DNA of 64,000 nt from Methylorubrum extorquens. Its GTDB lineage: Bacteria; Pseudomonadota; Alphaproteobacteria; Rhizobiales; Beijerinckiaceae. The number at the start of each line of letters is the position of its first letter. The first letter of the stretch is position 1. The DNA lies in NCBI RefSeq assembly GCF_024169925.1, contig NZ_JALJXF010000001.1, positions 2,424,001 through 2,488,000 of the forward strand. The letters are read 5' to 3'. Positions 43,204-52,775 of this stretch are shown piece after piece. Under the pieces are notes generated by a model, which saw only the letters and a program-made list of their open reading frames with translations, was not told where the DNA came from and did not search any database. Position numbers and translations under genes: made by a program.

Positions 43204-46200
43204 ATGTCTTCCAGCATCACGCTCTCGGCCGCGACGCGGCAGAACCTGCTCTCGCTTCAGGACACGGCGAGCCTGCTCGCGACGACGCAGAGCCGGCTCT
43301 CGACGGGCAAGAAGGTCAACTCGGCCCTCGACAACCCGATCAACTTCTTCACTGCCAGCAACCTGTCGTCGCGCTCGACCGAGCTGTCGTCTCTGCTCGA
43401 CGGCATCTCGAACGGCGTCCAGACCATCCAGGCGGCCAATACGGGTCTTTCCAAGCTCCAGAATCTCACGAGCCAGCTCAAGTCGACGGCGCAGCAGGCG
43501 CTGGCCGCCACCAGTGCCTTTACCTCCAAGGCCGCCTCGGTCTCGACGGGGCTCTCGGGGGCGACCGCCGCCAATCTGTTGTCCACCGGCCCGACCGCGG
43601 CGCTCTCCGACAAGGCGATCGGCACGCTCACCAACGGTCAGCCGAGCGCCGCGGTGCCGGCGACGGTGACCGGCAGCGTCGATTACAAGCCGACCGCCGC
43701 CCCGGCGACGATGCGCGGCGCGACCTTCGCCGCGACCACGCCGAGCCTCGCCAAGGCGACGGGCACCTCGACCTTCTCGACACCGGCCAACGCCGTCGCC
43801 GGTACGGCGACGGGCACCGCTTTCACGACGCTCACCTCGGCCGCAACGATCGAGGTGACGTACGCCACCAGCCCCACGAGCACCACCACCACCAGTATCA
43901 GCCTGGCGGTCGGCGACACCGTCGACGCCGCCGTGACCAAGCTCAATGGCCAGCTTGGCAGCCTCGGGATCACGGCCAAGAACGATAGCGGCAAGCTCTC
44001 GTTCACCGGCAAGGCCGACGGCTCCGCCTTCTCGGTCAAGACCACGGCGCAGGGAACCTCGGAGACCGGCTTCACCACGGGCACGAGCGCTGCGTCGAGC
44101 GGCAACGTCGCGGCGGCGAGCCAGAAGCTGACGATCAACGGCGAGCTGATCACCATCGCGGGGGGGAGTGCCGGCGCGACGGCTGCCGACGTGACGAAGG
44201 CCGCCGTCGACGCGATCAATGCCAAAACCACCGCAACCGGCGTCACCGCCAGCATCGAGACGGTGGGCGGCACCTCACGGTTGGCGCTGACGGGCAAGGC
44301 TGACGGCTCGAACTTCACGGTGACCGGCGAGGCCGGCAACAGCCTCGGCTTCGCTTCGAGTCCGACGACGACCGGCAACGGCGCCGCGGCGGCGAGCCAG
44401 ACGCTGACAATCGGCGGTACGCAGATCACCATCGCGGGCGGCGGCTCCATCGACGATGCCGTCACGGCGATCAACCGCCAGACCGGCACCACCGGCGTGA
44501 GTGCTGCCAAGGATCCCGCCGACGCCACCCGCCTGCTGCTCACCGGCAAGTCCGACGGCTCGGCCTTCACCGTCGCCTCCTCCAACCCGGCCTCCAGCGG
44601 CTTCTCGGCGACGCCGACGAGCACGAGCCTCGCGGCGACGGTGAGCGGCGCCTATACGCCGACGGGAACGCCCGCCGCGGCGAGCGGCGCCAGCGCCTTC
44701 ACCGGCCCGGCCAACGCGGTCGCCGGCACGGTGACGGGCGGCGCCTACACGCCGACGAGCGCCGCCGTGACGATCGCGATCGCATCCACGGGCAGCACGA
44801 CGACGAACATCTCGGTCAGCCTCGCCGCGAACGACACGCTCGAGACGGCGATCTCGAAGATCAACACCGCGGGTAGCGCGGCCGGGATCACGGCCGCGAT
44901 CGACTCGACGAACAAGATCAAGATCACCGGCAAGAGCAACGGCGATGCGCTGAGCATCACCGGTGACGGTGCAGGCTTCTCGGCGACGGCGCTGACCGCG
45001 GCCCGGACTGAGGCGAAGACCCAGACGCTGACCATCGGAAGCCCCAGCACCACCAGTACGACCAGCATCACCATCAGCGGCGGGAATGCCGGCGACAGTG
45101 CGGCCTCGGTCCTGGCCGGCGCCCTCAAGGCGATCAACGATCAGTCGTCCACCACCGGCGTCACCGCCTCGAGCTCGGCGGACGGCAAGATCGTGCTCAA
45201 GGGTGCGAACTCGGGTGCGGCCTTTACGGTCCAGGGCGGTGCGAACAACACGCTCGGCTTCTCGACCAGCAAGCAGACCGTGGAAAACGGCGTGGCGCCC
45301 ACCGCCCAGACGCTGACGATCAACGGCAAGGACATCACCATCGCGGCCGGTGCGAGCCAGGCGGCGGTGATCACCGCCATCAATGACGCCAATACCGGCG
45401 CCACGGCCACGGGCGTCGGCGCCGGCATCGATCCCGACAATGCCGGCAGGATTAAGCTCACCGGCAAGTCCGACGGCGCGGCCTTCACCGTGCAGTCGAG
45501 CAACGCCGCCTCCTCCGGGTTCTCGGGCATCACGCAGCAGGTCAACAACAACCAGGGCGCGGCTCAGACCGTGACGGTGAACGGCACCGCCATCGAGATT
45601 GCGGCCTCCGCCACGCTCGATCAGGCAATCGCCACCATCAACGCGAAAAGTTCGGTCACCGGCGTCACTGCGGACAAGGACACCGCCGGTACCAAGCTGA
45701 CGTTCAAGGGGAGTGCCGACGGCTACGCCTTCACGATCAAGGGCTCGGAGCACAACACGCTGGGGCTCGCCAGCACCGAAGCCTCGGTTGCCGGCACCTT
45801 CGATCCGGGCCAGACCACGCTGATCTCGACCCTGGGCTTCCAGGGCGGCGACAGCTTCTCGGTCAACGGCCAGACCGTGAACCTGACGGCGACCGACACG
45901 ATCGGCTCGCTCGTCCAGAAGGTCGGCGCGGCGACCAACGGCTCGGTGACCGCGAGCTACGACGCGGCGGCCAACAAGTTCAGCTTCACCGCCGCCGACT
46001 CGAACACCGCGGTGCAGCTCGGTGACGGTTCGACCGCCACGTCGAAGGTCGCCAATCTCGGCTTCACGGCGACGAACTTCGCGGCGGGCGGCGGCAAGCC
46101 GGGCTCGCAGAGTGCGCTCGCGGGCAAGTCGCTGACCGTTCAGGTCGGCAGCGGCACGGCCATGAACACGGCCACCATCACGTTTGGAAACGCGCCGGGG

Positions 46201-46902
46201 CAGGTCTCGACGCTGGCCCAACTCAACGAGGCGCTGGCCCCCGCCAACGCCCAGGCGACGATCGACTCGCTGACCGGCAAGATCTCGATCACCACCTCCA
46301 ACGACGTCGGCGCCCAGAACCTGTCGATCATCGCCAATGGCGCCGGCAACCCGTTCACCACCGGTACGGCGGCGGCCAATCTCGGCGGCGACGGCCTCAA
46401 CGCCCGCAACAACCTCGTGCAGACCTACAACGACCTGCTCAAGCAAATGGACCAGCTCGCCTCGGATGCCGGGTTCAACGGCGTGAACCTGCTGTCGGGC
46501 GACAACCTCACGATCAACTTCAACGAGAAGGGCTCGTCCTCGCTCAAGGTCCAGGGCAGCGCCACCAACGCGGCCAGCCTCGGCCTCTCGGCGGTGGGCC
46601 AGACCAACTTCCAGGAGAGTAGCGCCATCAAGAAGATCGTCGATCAGATCAACAGCGCCGGTAGCCAACTCCAGTCGCGCGCGGCCGCGCTCGGCTCGAA
46701 CCTCGCGGTGGTGCAGAACCGGCAGGACTTCACCAAGCAGATCATTAACGTGCTCGATACGGGGGCTGCCAACCTGACCAGCGCCGACCTCAACGAGGAG
46801 GCGGCCAACTCCCAGGCGCTCTCGACCCGCAACTCGCTGGCGATCTCGGCGCTGTCGCTGGCCAACCAGTCGCAGCAGGGCATCCTGCAGCTCCTGCGGT
46901 AA
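43204..46902 (+). CDS. Giant flagellin with internal repeats
   Basis: A 1232-residue flagellin. The N-terminal D0/D1 helices (SSSITLSAATRQNLLSLQDT, then LSTGKKVNSALDNP) and the C-terminal helices (NSLAISALSLANQSQQGIL) are typical. The middle 900 residues are Thr/Ala/Gly/Ser-rich and consist of about eight related units of 65-95 residues, many with the core QTLTINGKDITIA ... INA ... TGVTA ... LTGKSDGSAFTV. These resemble flagellin/hook IN repeats. Alphaproteobacterial flagellins are usually 300-500 residues. The start ATG 43204 is preferred over a frame beginning 63 nt earlier. A strong terminator follows. The added surface domains may affect adhesion or recognition; that is inference. Confidence 0.93.
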   Translation: MSSSITLSAATRQNLLSLQDTASLLATTQSRLSTGKKVNSALDNPINFFTASNLSSRSTELSSLLDGISNGVQTIQAANTGLSKLQNLTSQLKSTAQQALAATSAFTSKAASVSTGLSGATAANLLSTGPTAALSDKAIGTLTNGQPSAAVPATVTGSVDYKPTAAPATMRGATFAATTPSLAKATGTSTFSTPANAVAGTATGTAFTTLTSAATIEVTYATSPTSTTTTSISLAVGDTVDAAVTKLNGQLGSLGITAKNDSGKLSFTGKADGSAFSVKTTAQGTSETGFTTGTSAASSGNVAAASQKLTINGELITIAGGSAGATAADVTKAAVDAINAKTTATGVTASIETVGGTSRLALTGKADGSNFTVTGEAGNSLGFASSPTTTGNGAAAASQTLTIGGTQITIAGGGSIDDAVTAINRQTGTTGVSAAKDPADATRLLLTGKSDGSAFTVASSNPASSGFSATPTSTSLAATVSGAYTPTGTPAAASGASAFTGPANAVAGTVTGGAYTPTSAAVTIAIASTGSTTTNISVSLAANDTLETAISKINTAGSAAGITAAIDSTNKIKITGKSNGDALSITGDGAGFSATALTAARTEAKTQTLTIGSPSTTSTTSITISGGNAGDSAASVLAGALKAINDQSSTTGVTASSSADGKIVLKGANSGAAFTVQGGANNTLGFSTSKQTVENGVAPTAQTLTINGKDITIAAGASQAAVITAINDANTGATATGVGAGIDPDNAGRIKLTGKSDGAAFTVQSSNAASSGFSGITQQVNNNQGAAQTVTVNGTAIEIAASATLDQAIATINAKSSVTGVTADKDTAGTKLTFKGSADGYAFTIKGSEHNTLGLASTEASVAGTFDPGQTTLISTLGFQGGDSFSVNGQTVNLTATDTIGSLVQKVGAATNGSVTASYDAAANKFSFTAADSNTAVQLGDGSTATSKVANLGFTATNFAAGGGKPGSQSALAGKSLTVQVGSGTAMNTATITFGNAPGQVSTLAQLNEALAPANAQATIDSLTGKISITTSNDVGAQNLSIIANGAGNPFTTGTAAANLGGDGLNARNNLVQTYNDLLKQMDQLASDAGFNGVNLLSGDNLTINFNEKGSSSLKVQGSATNAASLGLSAVGQTNFQESSAIKKIVDQINSAGSQLQSRAAALGSNLAVVQNRQDFTKQIINVLDTGAANLTSADLNEEAANSQALSTRNSLAISALSLANQSQQGILQLLR
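43840..46040 (+). repeat. Internal tandem-like repeats of the flagellin gene
   Basis: Eight diverged protein-level units with approximate starts at 43845, 44110, 44390, 44762, 45016, 45300, 45560 and 45855. Five open with a Gln-(K/T)-(L/V)-T-(I/V) strand. Unit length varies from about 65 to 120 residues, so repetition has been followed by drift and insertion. Confidence 0.7.
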
Positions 46903-46938
46903 CGCGATCCGCGCCCGGCGCGCATCGAGACGACAGGG

Positions 46939-46970
46939 ACGGGCCGGCTTCCTCGGGGAGCCGGCCCGTT
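46939..46970 (+). terminator. Intrinsic terminator of the flagellin gene
   Basis: ACGGGCCGGCT-TCCTCGGGG-AGCCGGCCCGT is a perfect 11-bp stem followed by TTTCGTCTC, 36 nt after the stop. Outer bases GAGACGA and TCGTCTC can extend the pairing. Confidence 0.8.
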
Positions 46971-47013
46971 TCGTCTCGACCGGTGCAAGCGGCGAGCGGG
47001 AGGCGCCATCGGA

Positions 47014-48015
47014 TCAGGAGGCTGTTCCCGCTGGCCGGGCCGGTTCCGCCTCCCGGCTCGCCAGCGCCATGCGATAGGTCATGTCGTGGGAGGACAGGGT
47101 GTCGGCGATGAAGCGGTCCACGGCCGCCAAGCCGCGGGCTGTTGGGGCGAGATGTTTCAGGCTCCGGCCGGCCGAGGTGAGGAGGCCGCCGGTCTCCGCT
47201 GCCGCCAGGATGTTGCGGACATGCGACCGGGACACCCCGAACCGCGCGACGATGTCGGAAAAGTCGCTCTCGCGGATGGCGGCCTGCGCGTCCGCCTCCT
47301 TCAGCAGGATCACCCGCGCCAGGACATGGAAGCCTTGATACATCTGGAGGAACGGGAGGATGTCGCCGTTCTGTGCGAGGAACCGACCGATGACGTCGAA
47401 CATGCCGACCGAGACGCGGCGGTGAGCCAGATGGAAGGCCGGGTCGCGGGACACGGCGAGACCGTATCCGGGTTCCGGATAGAGCTCCTGCAGCACGCTG
47501 TAATAGGAGGACAGCAAGGCCCGATCCCAGGCCAGGAGTTTGTCCGTCGGCACCAGCAGCCGCAGCCGGCCGTCGGCAGTGGGACGCTCCAGAACGACGT
47601 GATCGGTCTCGACGAGGCGGGCGATGAGATCATCGATTTGCCGAGGACTCGAGAGTCCGAAGGACGCTCCCGCCTCCTTGAGCCGCGCGAGCGTCGGCCA
47701 CGTCGCCCGGTCCGCCGGATCCCAGGCCGCATGGAGGCAGACGATCGCGCTGATCGTGGCGACCCGATAGGCCGCGCTCTGCCATCCCCCGGGGAAGTTC
47801 GCGATCTCGTAGCACGCCATCGTGATGGCGACGTAACGCGGTCGCATCCGCGCGAAATCGGGATGGATCAGGATCTCACCGCTCGTGCGATGCGCGATGT
47901 CGGGGAGGAAGCGCCGGAATTGCGACGGCTCCGGCGGAAGTGGATCGAGGGTGCCGTGGCCGGCCGCTCTCTCGTCCGTTCCTTCGCTCGGCGCGGAACC
48001 ACCCGTCTTCGACAT
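47014..48015 (-). CDS. Winged-helix (MarR-like) regulatory protein
   Basis: A 333-residue protein started at ATG 48015; a much longer frame to 49359 belongs to non-coding overlap with the next gene. Two winged-helix-like segments are visible: one around WPTLARLKEAGASFGLSSPR then a wing VVLERPTADGRLRLLVPTDK, another near FSDIVARFGVSRSHVRNILA. A mid-protein hydrophobic stretch is short. No characterised family is recognised. It lies beside the sulfur cluster in the same orientation, 251 nt downstream of the SfnB-like gene, and may control it. Confidence 0.68.
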   Translation of the reverse strand: MSKTGGSAPSEGTDERAAGHGTLDPLPPEPSQFRRFLPDIAHRTSGEILIHPDFARMRPRYVAITMACYEIANFPGGWQSAAYRVATISAIVCLHAAWDPADRATWPTLARLKEAGASFGLSSPRQIDDLIARLVETDHVVLERPTADGRLRLLVPTDKLLAWDRALLSSYYSVLQELYPEPGYGLAVSRDPAFHLAHRRVSVGMFDVIGRFLAQNGDILPFLQMYQGFHVLARVILLKEADAQAAIRESDFSDIVARFGVSRSHVRNILAAAETGGLLTSAGRSLKHLAPTARGLAAVDRFIADTLSSHDMTYRMALASREAEPARPAGTAS

Positions 48016-48266
48016 GTATTCTGTGCGTCTCGGCTTCAGTGCGAGGGCCGGACGCCGGAGCCGCGGCGGCTTGCCGGCCCAGGCTCGATCCGGCGCAAAA
48101 CCCTCTCCGGCATACCCACGACCACCGACTTTGACCCGGTGAGGTTGCGGTGGGTTAGAGTCAGTGCGGAGGCTTTTGCAAGCTCCGGCCGACCGCGTAG
48201 GGCTCACTTCCTCGCGACGCTGCCGGAGCGCGAGCACCACTCCCGGCCAGGGCCCCAGCCACGCTC

Positions 48267-49529
48267 TCAGCCGCGGCTCTCCGGCACGCGCCCGATCTTC
48301 CACTGGAACGGCGGCTCGGTGCCGTTGACGGCGTAATCGCCGACGACGCGGTCCTTGAAGATGCGCGGATTGTGCGAGGCGATCGTGCGGGCGTTGCGCC
48401 AGTGGCGGTCGAGCGCGAGGCCGCGGCGCGTGGCCGAGGCGCCGAGCGCGTCGAACAGGATCGTGCCGGCATCCAGCACGAGGCCGGTCAGCACGCTCTG
48501 GGCCTGGGCCAGCTCGATCTCCGCGGCGACGTTGATCGCGTGCGCCTCTTCCTCGGGCAGGTCGGCGACGCGCGCCTCGTAGGCGCGCTGCACGGCCTGC
48601 GCCGCCTGCCCGTTGATCGCACCGGCGGCATAGGCGAGGCCGTGCACCCGGCCCACGACCTGAAGCACCTGCGGGTCGGCGCTGGGGCGCGCCCCGGCGG
48701 CGTGGGAATAGGTGCGCGCGCGCTCGCGCACGGCGCGAGCGACCTCGCCCGCCGCCGCCCGGGCGATGCCGGTGAGGGTGGCCAGATGCACCGCCTGGAA
48801 GAAGGCCGGGCCGTAGGGGAAGCGATCCGCGGTCGGCAGCGGATCGCCGACGGCGGGGGCGTCCTCGAACAGGGCGGTGCCGCTGGCCGTGAGCCGCTGG
48901 CCGAACCCGTCCCAATCGTCGAGGATCTCGACACCCGGCGCCTTGGCCGGCACCACCACCGAGGTCTCCTCCCCCGCCTCGCCGGTGCCGACGACGTCGA
49001 TCCAGTCGGCGAAGAGCGAGCCCGTGGTGTAGTATTTCTTGCCCGTCAGCCCCCACCCCGCGCCGCTGCGATGGATGCGGGTCTCGAAAGTGCCGACCGT
49101 GGCGGTCCCGGTCTCGGACCACGCCCCGCCGAACAGGTCGCCGGCCGCGAGGCGTTCGATCCAGTGCGCCCGGCGCTCCCCCGCTGGACTGCCGACGGTG
49201 TCCTCGGCAAAGCCGAAATGGTTGCGTAGGGCCTGCGGCAGGTTGGAATCGGCCTCCGCCAGTTCGGTCAGCAGCCCGAACAGGTCGGGCAGGCTCGCGC
49301 CGAAGCCACCCTCCTCCTCCGGCACCCGCAGGGCGCCGAAGCGGGCTTCGCGCAGCCACCCGATCGCCGTGTAGGGCAGATCGCGCTTACCTTCACGCGC
49401 AAGCGCCCCCTCGCGGATGCGGGCAAAGATCGGCCGGAAGCGCGCGGCGAGGCCCTCGTAGCGCGGGCTCGGGGGCGTGCCCCAGGCAGCCCAAGGAGAG
49501 GTCCATGAGGTGGCTTCGGGTTCGCTCAT
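48267..49529 (-). CDS. SfnB/DszC-like acyl-CoA-dehydrogenase-fold flavoenzyme
   Basis: A 420-residue protein of the acyl-CoA dehydrogenase fold. It has the N-terminal helical domain, a flavin-contact segment GGAWSETGTATVGTFETR, the middle beta-domain (GWGLTGKKYYTTGS) and the C-terminal helical bundle ending HNPRIFKDRVVGDYAVNG. This is the branch of DszC, SfnB and related FMNH2-dependent oxygenases that attack sulfur compounds rather than acyl-CoA. The start ATG 49529 is preferred. It is the last gene of the minus-strand operon, 31 nt after livF. The exact substrate is inferred only from neighbours. Confidence 0.87.
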   Translation of the reverse strand: MSEPEATSWTSPWAAWGTPPSPRYEGLAARFRPIFARIREGALAREGKRDLPYTAIGWLREARFGALRVPEEEGGFGASLPDLFGLLTELAEADSNLPQALRNHFGFAEDTVGSPAGERRAHWIERLAAGDLFGGAWSETGTATVGTFETRIHRSGAGWGLTGKKYYTTGSLFADWIDVVGTGEAGEETSVVVPAKAPGVEILDDWDGFGQRLTASGTALFEDAPAVGDPLPTADRFPYGPAFFQAVHLATLTGIARAAAGEVARAVRERARTYSHAAGARPSADPQVLQVVGRVHGLAYAAGAINGQAAQAVQRAYEARVADLPEEEAHAINVAAEIELAQAQSVLTGLVLDAGTILFDALGASATRRGLALDRHWRNARTIASHNPRIFKDRVVGDYAVNGTEPPFQWKIGRVPESRG

Positions 49530-49560
49530 CGGCTGTCTCGTTCGGTGCGGGTGCAAAACA

Positions 49561-50322
49561 TCAGTGCCGGGTCCCGGCCTCGCCGCCGCCGAGGTAGAGC
49601 GCGCCGAGCCGCCCGCTCGCGGCGAGTTCCGCGCTGGAGCCGGAGGCCACCACGCGCCCGCTCTCGAGCACGACGGCGCGGTGGGCGACCTCGAGCACGA
49701 GGTTGGCGTTCTGCTCGGCGACGAGGACGCTCACGCCCTCCTCGCGGTTGAGCCGGGCGACGATCTCGAAGATCTCGGCGACGATGATCGGCGCGAGCCC
49801 CATGGAGGGCTCGTCGAGGAGCAGCAGGGTCGGGTGGGTCATCAGGGCGCGCCCGATCGCCACCATCTGCTGCTCGCCGCCGGAGGTGAGGCCGGCTTTC
49901 GCCCCGCGCCGCTGCTTCAGGCGCGGGAACCACGCGTAGATCCGCTCCAGATCTTCAGCGAGTTGCCGCCGGCTCGGGCGGCGGAGGTAGCCGCCCGTCA
50001 GCAGGTTCTCTTCCACCGTGAGCTGGCCGAAGACGTGGCGGCCCTCCAGCACCTGCACGATGCCGCGGGCGACGAGGTCGGCCGGGTCGAGCCGCCCGGT
50101 CGCCTCGCCCTGCCAGCGGATGGCGCCGCGCCGCACATGGCCGCGTTGTGCGCCGAGCAGGTTCGAGATCGCCCGCAGGGTCGTGGTCTTGCCGGCGCCG
50201 TTGGGGCCGATCAGCGCGACGATCTCCCCCTTGGCGACGCTGAGCGACACGTCGCGCAAGCCCAGGATCGAGGCGCCGTAAACCGCCTCGATGGATTCGA
50301 CGTCGAGGAAGGGCGCGCTCAT
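49561..50322 (-). CDS. ABC importer ATPase, LivF type
   Basis: A 253-residue ABC ATPase of the LivF branch. Walker A is GPNGAGKTT (39-47), the signature LTSGGEQQM and Walker B LLLLDEPSMGL. The layout is typical of the branched-chain amino-acid/urea/aromatic acid (HAAT) importers. It pairs with the LivG-type gene at 53668. It overlaps the substrate-binding gene by 4 nt. The substrate need not be amino acids: monooxygenases at both ends of the operon suggest an organosulfur compound. Confidence 0.93.
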   Translation of the reverse strand: MSAPFLDVESIEAVYGASILGLRDVSLSVAKGEIVALIGPNGAGKTTTLRAISNLLGAQRGHVRRGAIRWQGEATGRLDPADLVARGIVQVLEGRHVFGQLTVEENLLTGGYLRRPSRRQLAEDLERIYAWFPRLKQRRGAKAGLTSGGEQQMVAIGRALMTHPTLLLLDEPSMGLAPIIVAEIFEIVARLNREEGVSVLVAEQNANLVLEVAHRAVVLESGRVVASGSSAELAASGRLGALYLGGGEAGTRH

Positions 50323-51692
50323 TTCGCGCTCGCCTCCGCCGTGTCCTCGGAGCGGGGCGTGATGCCCTTCTCCCGGGCATAGGCCGCCGCGCGCTCGTAG
50401 ATGACGGGCAGGAGCAGTTCACGGTCGGACTTGACCCAGCCGTTGCTGACGATGTTCCACTTCGCGCCGTCCCATTGCAGCACCTTGCCGGCACCGCCGC
50501 CCTCGTGGTCCTTGATCGAGAGGCGGAGCGGCTGGACGAGGCCGTCCGCGCCGAGTTCCTTCAGGCGGGCCTCGTCGAGCACGAGGTGTTCGAGGCCCCA
50601 CTGCGTCTCCTCGCCGTTGAGGGGGCGCTTGCCGAAGCGTGCTTGCGCCGTGCGGATTGCCTCGACGGCGATGATCGTCTCGATCACACCGGAATTGTAG
50701 TAGACCGAACCGAAGCTCTTGAGATCCTTCAGGTCGCTCTTGCCCTGATCGATGATCGCCACCTTGATTTTCTTCAGGATGCCGAACTCGGCCCCGGCGG
50801 GGAACGGGGTGATGGCGAGATAGCCCTTGCCGACGCTGCCGGCCGGCCGCACGTCCTCCTCGGAGCCCGACCAGATGCCGCCGATGATGTGATCGACGGG
50901 GAAACCCGTCTTGGCCGCCGTCTTGATCGCCACCGGGGTCATCACGCCCCAGCCGCGCAGAAACACCCAGTCCGGCTTGATCTGGCGGATGCGGGCCCAT
51001 TGCGCCGACTGGTCGTTGCCGGGATGCGGCACCGCGATCTGGATGTTCTCGAAGCCGTAGGTCTTGGCCAGTAGGTCGAGCGGGACTTGCGTCTCCTTGC
51101 CGTAGGGAGAGTCGTGGTAGACGGTCGCGATCTTGAGACCCTTGAGCTTGTCCTTACCCCCGACCTGCTCGGCGATGTAGTTCACTGCCGAGGACGCCTC
51201 GCTCCAGAAACTGAACAAAGCGGTGAAGCTGTAGGGGAAGACGCGCCCGTCGATCGCCTCGGTGCGGCCGTAGCCGGTGGTGAGCAGCGGGATCTTGTCG
51301 GCGGCGGACTTTTCCGTGAGCGCCTTGGTGATCGGGTCGCCGTGCGGCAGGAACAGCGGCACCGGCGAGCCGTCACGGCCGCCCTTCAGCCGCTCGTAGC
51401 ACTCGACGCCCTTCTCGACCGCCCACTCGGTCTCGCACTCCTCCCAGGTCAGCTTGACGCCGTTGATCCCGCCCTCGACCTCGTTGAGGTAGCGCAGGTA
51501 GTCGATGGTCCCGCCCCAGACCGGCGTCCCGGACGAAGCGTAGGCGCCGACCCGGTAGGTGGCGAGGGGGATGTACTGCTTGGCCGCTTGAGCACCGGAT
51601 TCTTGCGCGGAGGCGGTGGGCACGAGGTTGGGCGCGGCGGTCAGGCTCGCGGCGAGGGCAACGGCGCGCAGGGCGCGGGACAGGCGGGACAT
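50319..51692 (-). CDS. Periplasmic substrate-binding protein, LivK/HAAT type
   Basis: A 457-residue binding protein with a signal peptide (RALRAVALAASLTAAPN ... ASAQE). The two-lobed periplasmic-binding fold of the LivJ/AmiC class is visible as repeated Rossmann-like units (GGINGVKLTWEECETEW, KLKGLKIATVYHDSPYG, IKPDWVFLRGWG). It is about 80 residues longer than LivK, in line with relatives that bind larger or aromatic ligands. The start ATG 51692 leads the signal peptide. It is the third component of the importer in this operon. Confidence 0.92.
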   Translation of the reverse strand: MSRLSRALRAVALAASLTAAPNLVPTASAQESGAQAAKQYIPLATYRVGAYASSGTPVWGGTIDYLRYLNEVEGGINGVKLTWEECETEWAVEKGVECYERLKGGRDGSPVPLFLPHGDPITKALTEKSAADKIPLLTTGYGRTEAIDGRVFPYSFTALFSFWSEASSAVNYIAEQVGGKDKLKGLKIATVYHDSPYGKETQVPLDLLAKTYGFENIQIAVPHPGNDQSAQWARIRQIKPDWVFLRGWGVMTPVAIKTAAKTGFPVDHIIGGIWSGSEEDVRPAGSVGKGYLAITPFPAGAEFGILKKIKVAIIDQGKSDLKDLKSFGSVYYNSGVIETIIAVEAIRTAQARFGKRPLNGEETQWGLEHLVLDEARLKELGADGLVQPLRLSIKDHEGGGAGKVLQWDGAKWNIVSNGWVKSDRELLLPVIYERAAAYAREKGITPRSEDTAEASAK

Positions 51693-51727
51693 CGTTCGGT
51701 TCTCCGGGAGAGCTTCGAGGGAGGGAA

Positions 51728-52771
51728 TCAGCGGGCGGGGCGGCGCAGCCGGCCGAGCAGCGCGGCCAGCCCGTTCGGCTCCTTGATCAGGAAGCCGATG
51801 ATGAGCGCGCCGAAGAGGATGCGTTGGAGGTTCGAGACCTGCCCGCCATCGAGGCTGCCGCCGAGCACGGCGTTCGACAGATGGGTCAGCAGGATCGGGG
51901 TCAGGACGATGAAGGCCGCGCCGATGAAGCTGCCCGACAGGCTGCTCAAGCCCCCGATGATGATGATGAACATCGCCTGGAACGAGCGGTCGAGATCGAA
52001 GCTGCGGGCATCGACCGTGCCGAGATAGGCGAACGCCCACAGAGCGCCGGCGACACCGCTCACCGCGGCGCCGACGAAGAAGGCCGAGAGCTTGGCCCGC
52101 GCCACCGGCACGCCGATGACGGCCGCCGCGGTCTCGCCGTCGCGCACTGCGCGCCAGTTGCGGCCGGTCTGGCTTCCGACGAGACGCCACGCCAGCACCG
52201 TGACGACGGTGACGCTGGTCAGCGTGAGGGCGTAGCGTCCGGCCGGGCTCGACAGGTCGTGGCCGAGGAACACGAGCCGGGGCGCCGAGATCGCGCTGGA
52301 CGAGGCGTAGTTCGAGAACCAGCCGACCTGATTGAAGACCCACTCGATCAGGAACTGCGCCGCCAGCGTCGGCGCGATCAGGTAGAATCCCTTGATGCGG
52401 AGTGACGGCAGGCCGACGACGAGCCCGACCGATCCGGCGATGAGCCCACCGCCGACAAGGCTGACCGGCAGCGGCAGCTCGGGCAGGCGCAGCAGCAGGT
52501 TGTAAGTGGCGTAGGCCCCCACCGCCATGAAGGCGCCGGTGCCGAGCGAGGCTTGGCCCGCATAGCCCATGGTCAGGTTCAGGCCGAGCCCGGCGAGCGC
52601 CATGATCAGGAACGGGATCAGGATCGCGTTGTACCAGTAATCGGTGGCGGTGAGCGGGATCGCCACGAAGGCGAGGCCGAGGAGGAGAGCAAGGCCGGCG
52701 CCGCGCAGGGGCAGAGAGGGCAGCGTGAGGCGCCGGCCCGGCGCGAGGGCGGCAGCGAGGGCGGGGGGCAT
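51728..52771 (-). CDS. ABC importer permease, LivM type
   Basis: A 347-residue permease with about ten membrane helices and the LivM motifs: GYAGQASLGTGAFMAVGAY, SLRIKGFYLIAPTLAAQF and the coupling loop ETAAAVIGVPVARAK. It forms the transmembrane channel with the LivH-type protein encoded 4 nt upstream. It lies in the middle of an eight-gene minus-strand operon. Confidence 0.94.
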   Translation of the reverse strand: MPPALAAALAPGRRLTLPSLPLRGAGLALLLGLAFVAIPLTATDYWYNAILIPFLIMALAGLGLNLTMGYAGQASLGTGAFMAVGAYATYNLLLRLPELPLPVSLVGGGLIAGSVGLVVGLPSLRIKGFYLIAPTLAAQFLIEWVFNQVGWFSNYASSSAISAPRLVFLGHDLSSPAGRYALTLTSVTVVTVLAWRLVGSQTGRNWRAVRDGETAAAVIGVPVARAKLSAFFVGAAVSGVAGALWAFAYLGTVDARSFDLDRSFQAMFIIIIGGLSSLSGSFIGAAFIVLTPILLTHLSNAVLGGSLDGGQVSNLQRILFGALIIGFLIKEPNGLAALLGRLRRPAR

Positions 52772-52775
52772 GGCG

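Noticed and set aside
44275..46668. A 797-codon minus-strand frame opposite the flagellin repeats
   Set aside because: Antisense to highly repetitive high-GC coding DNA; no domain or start signal.
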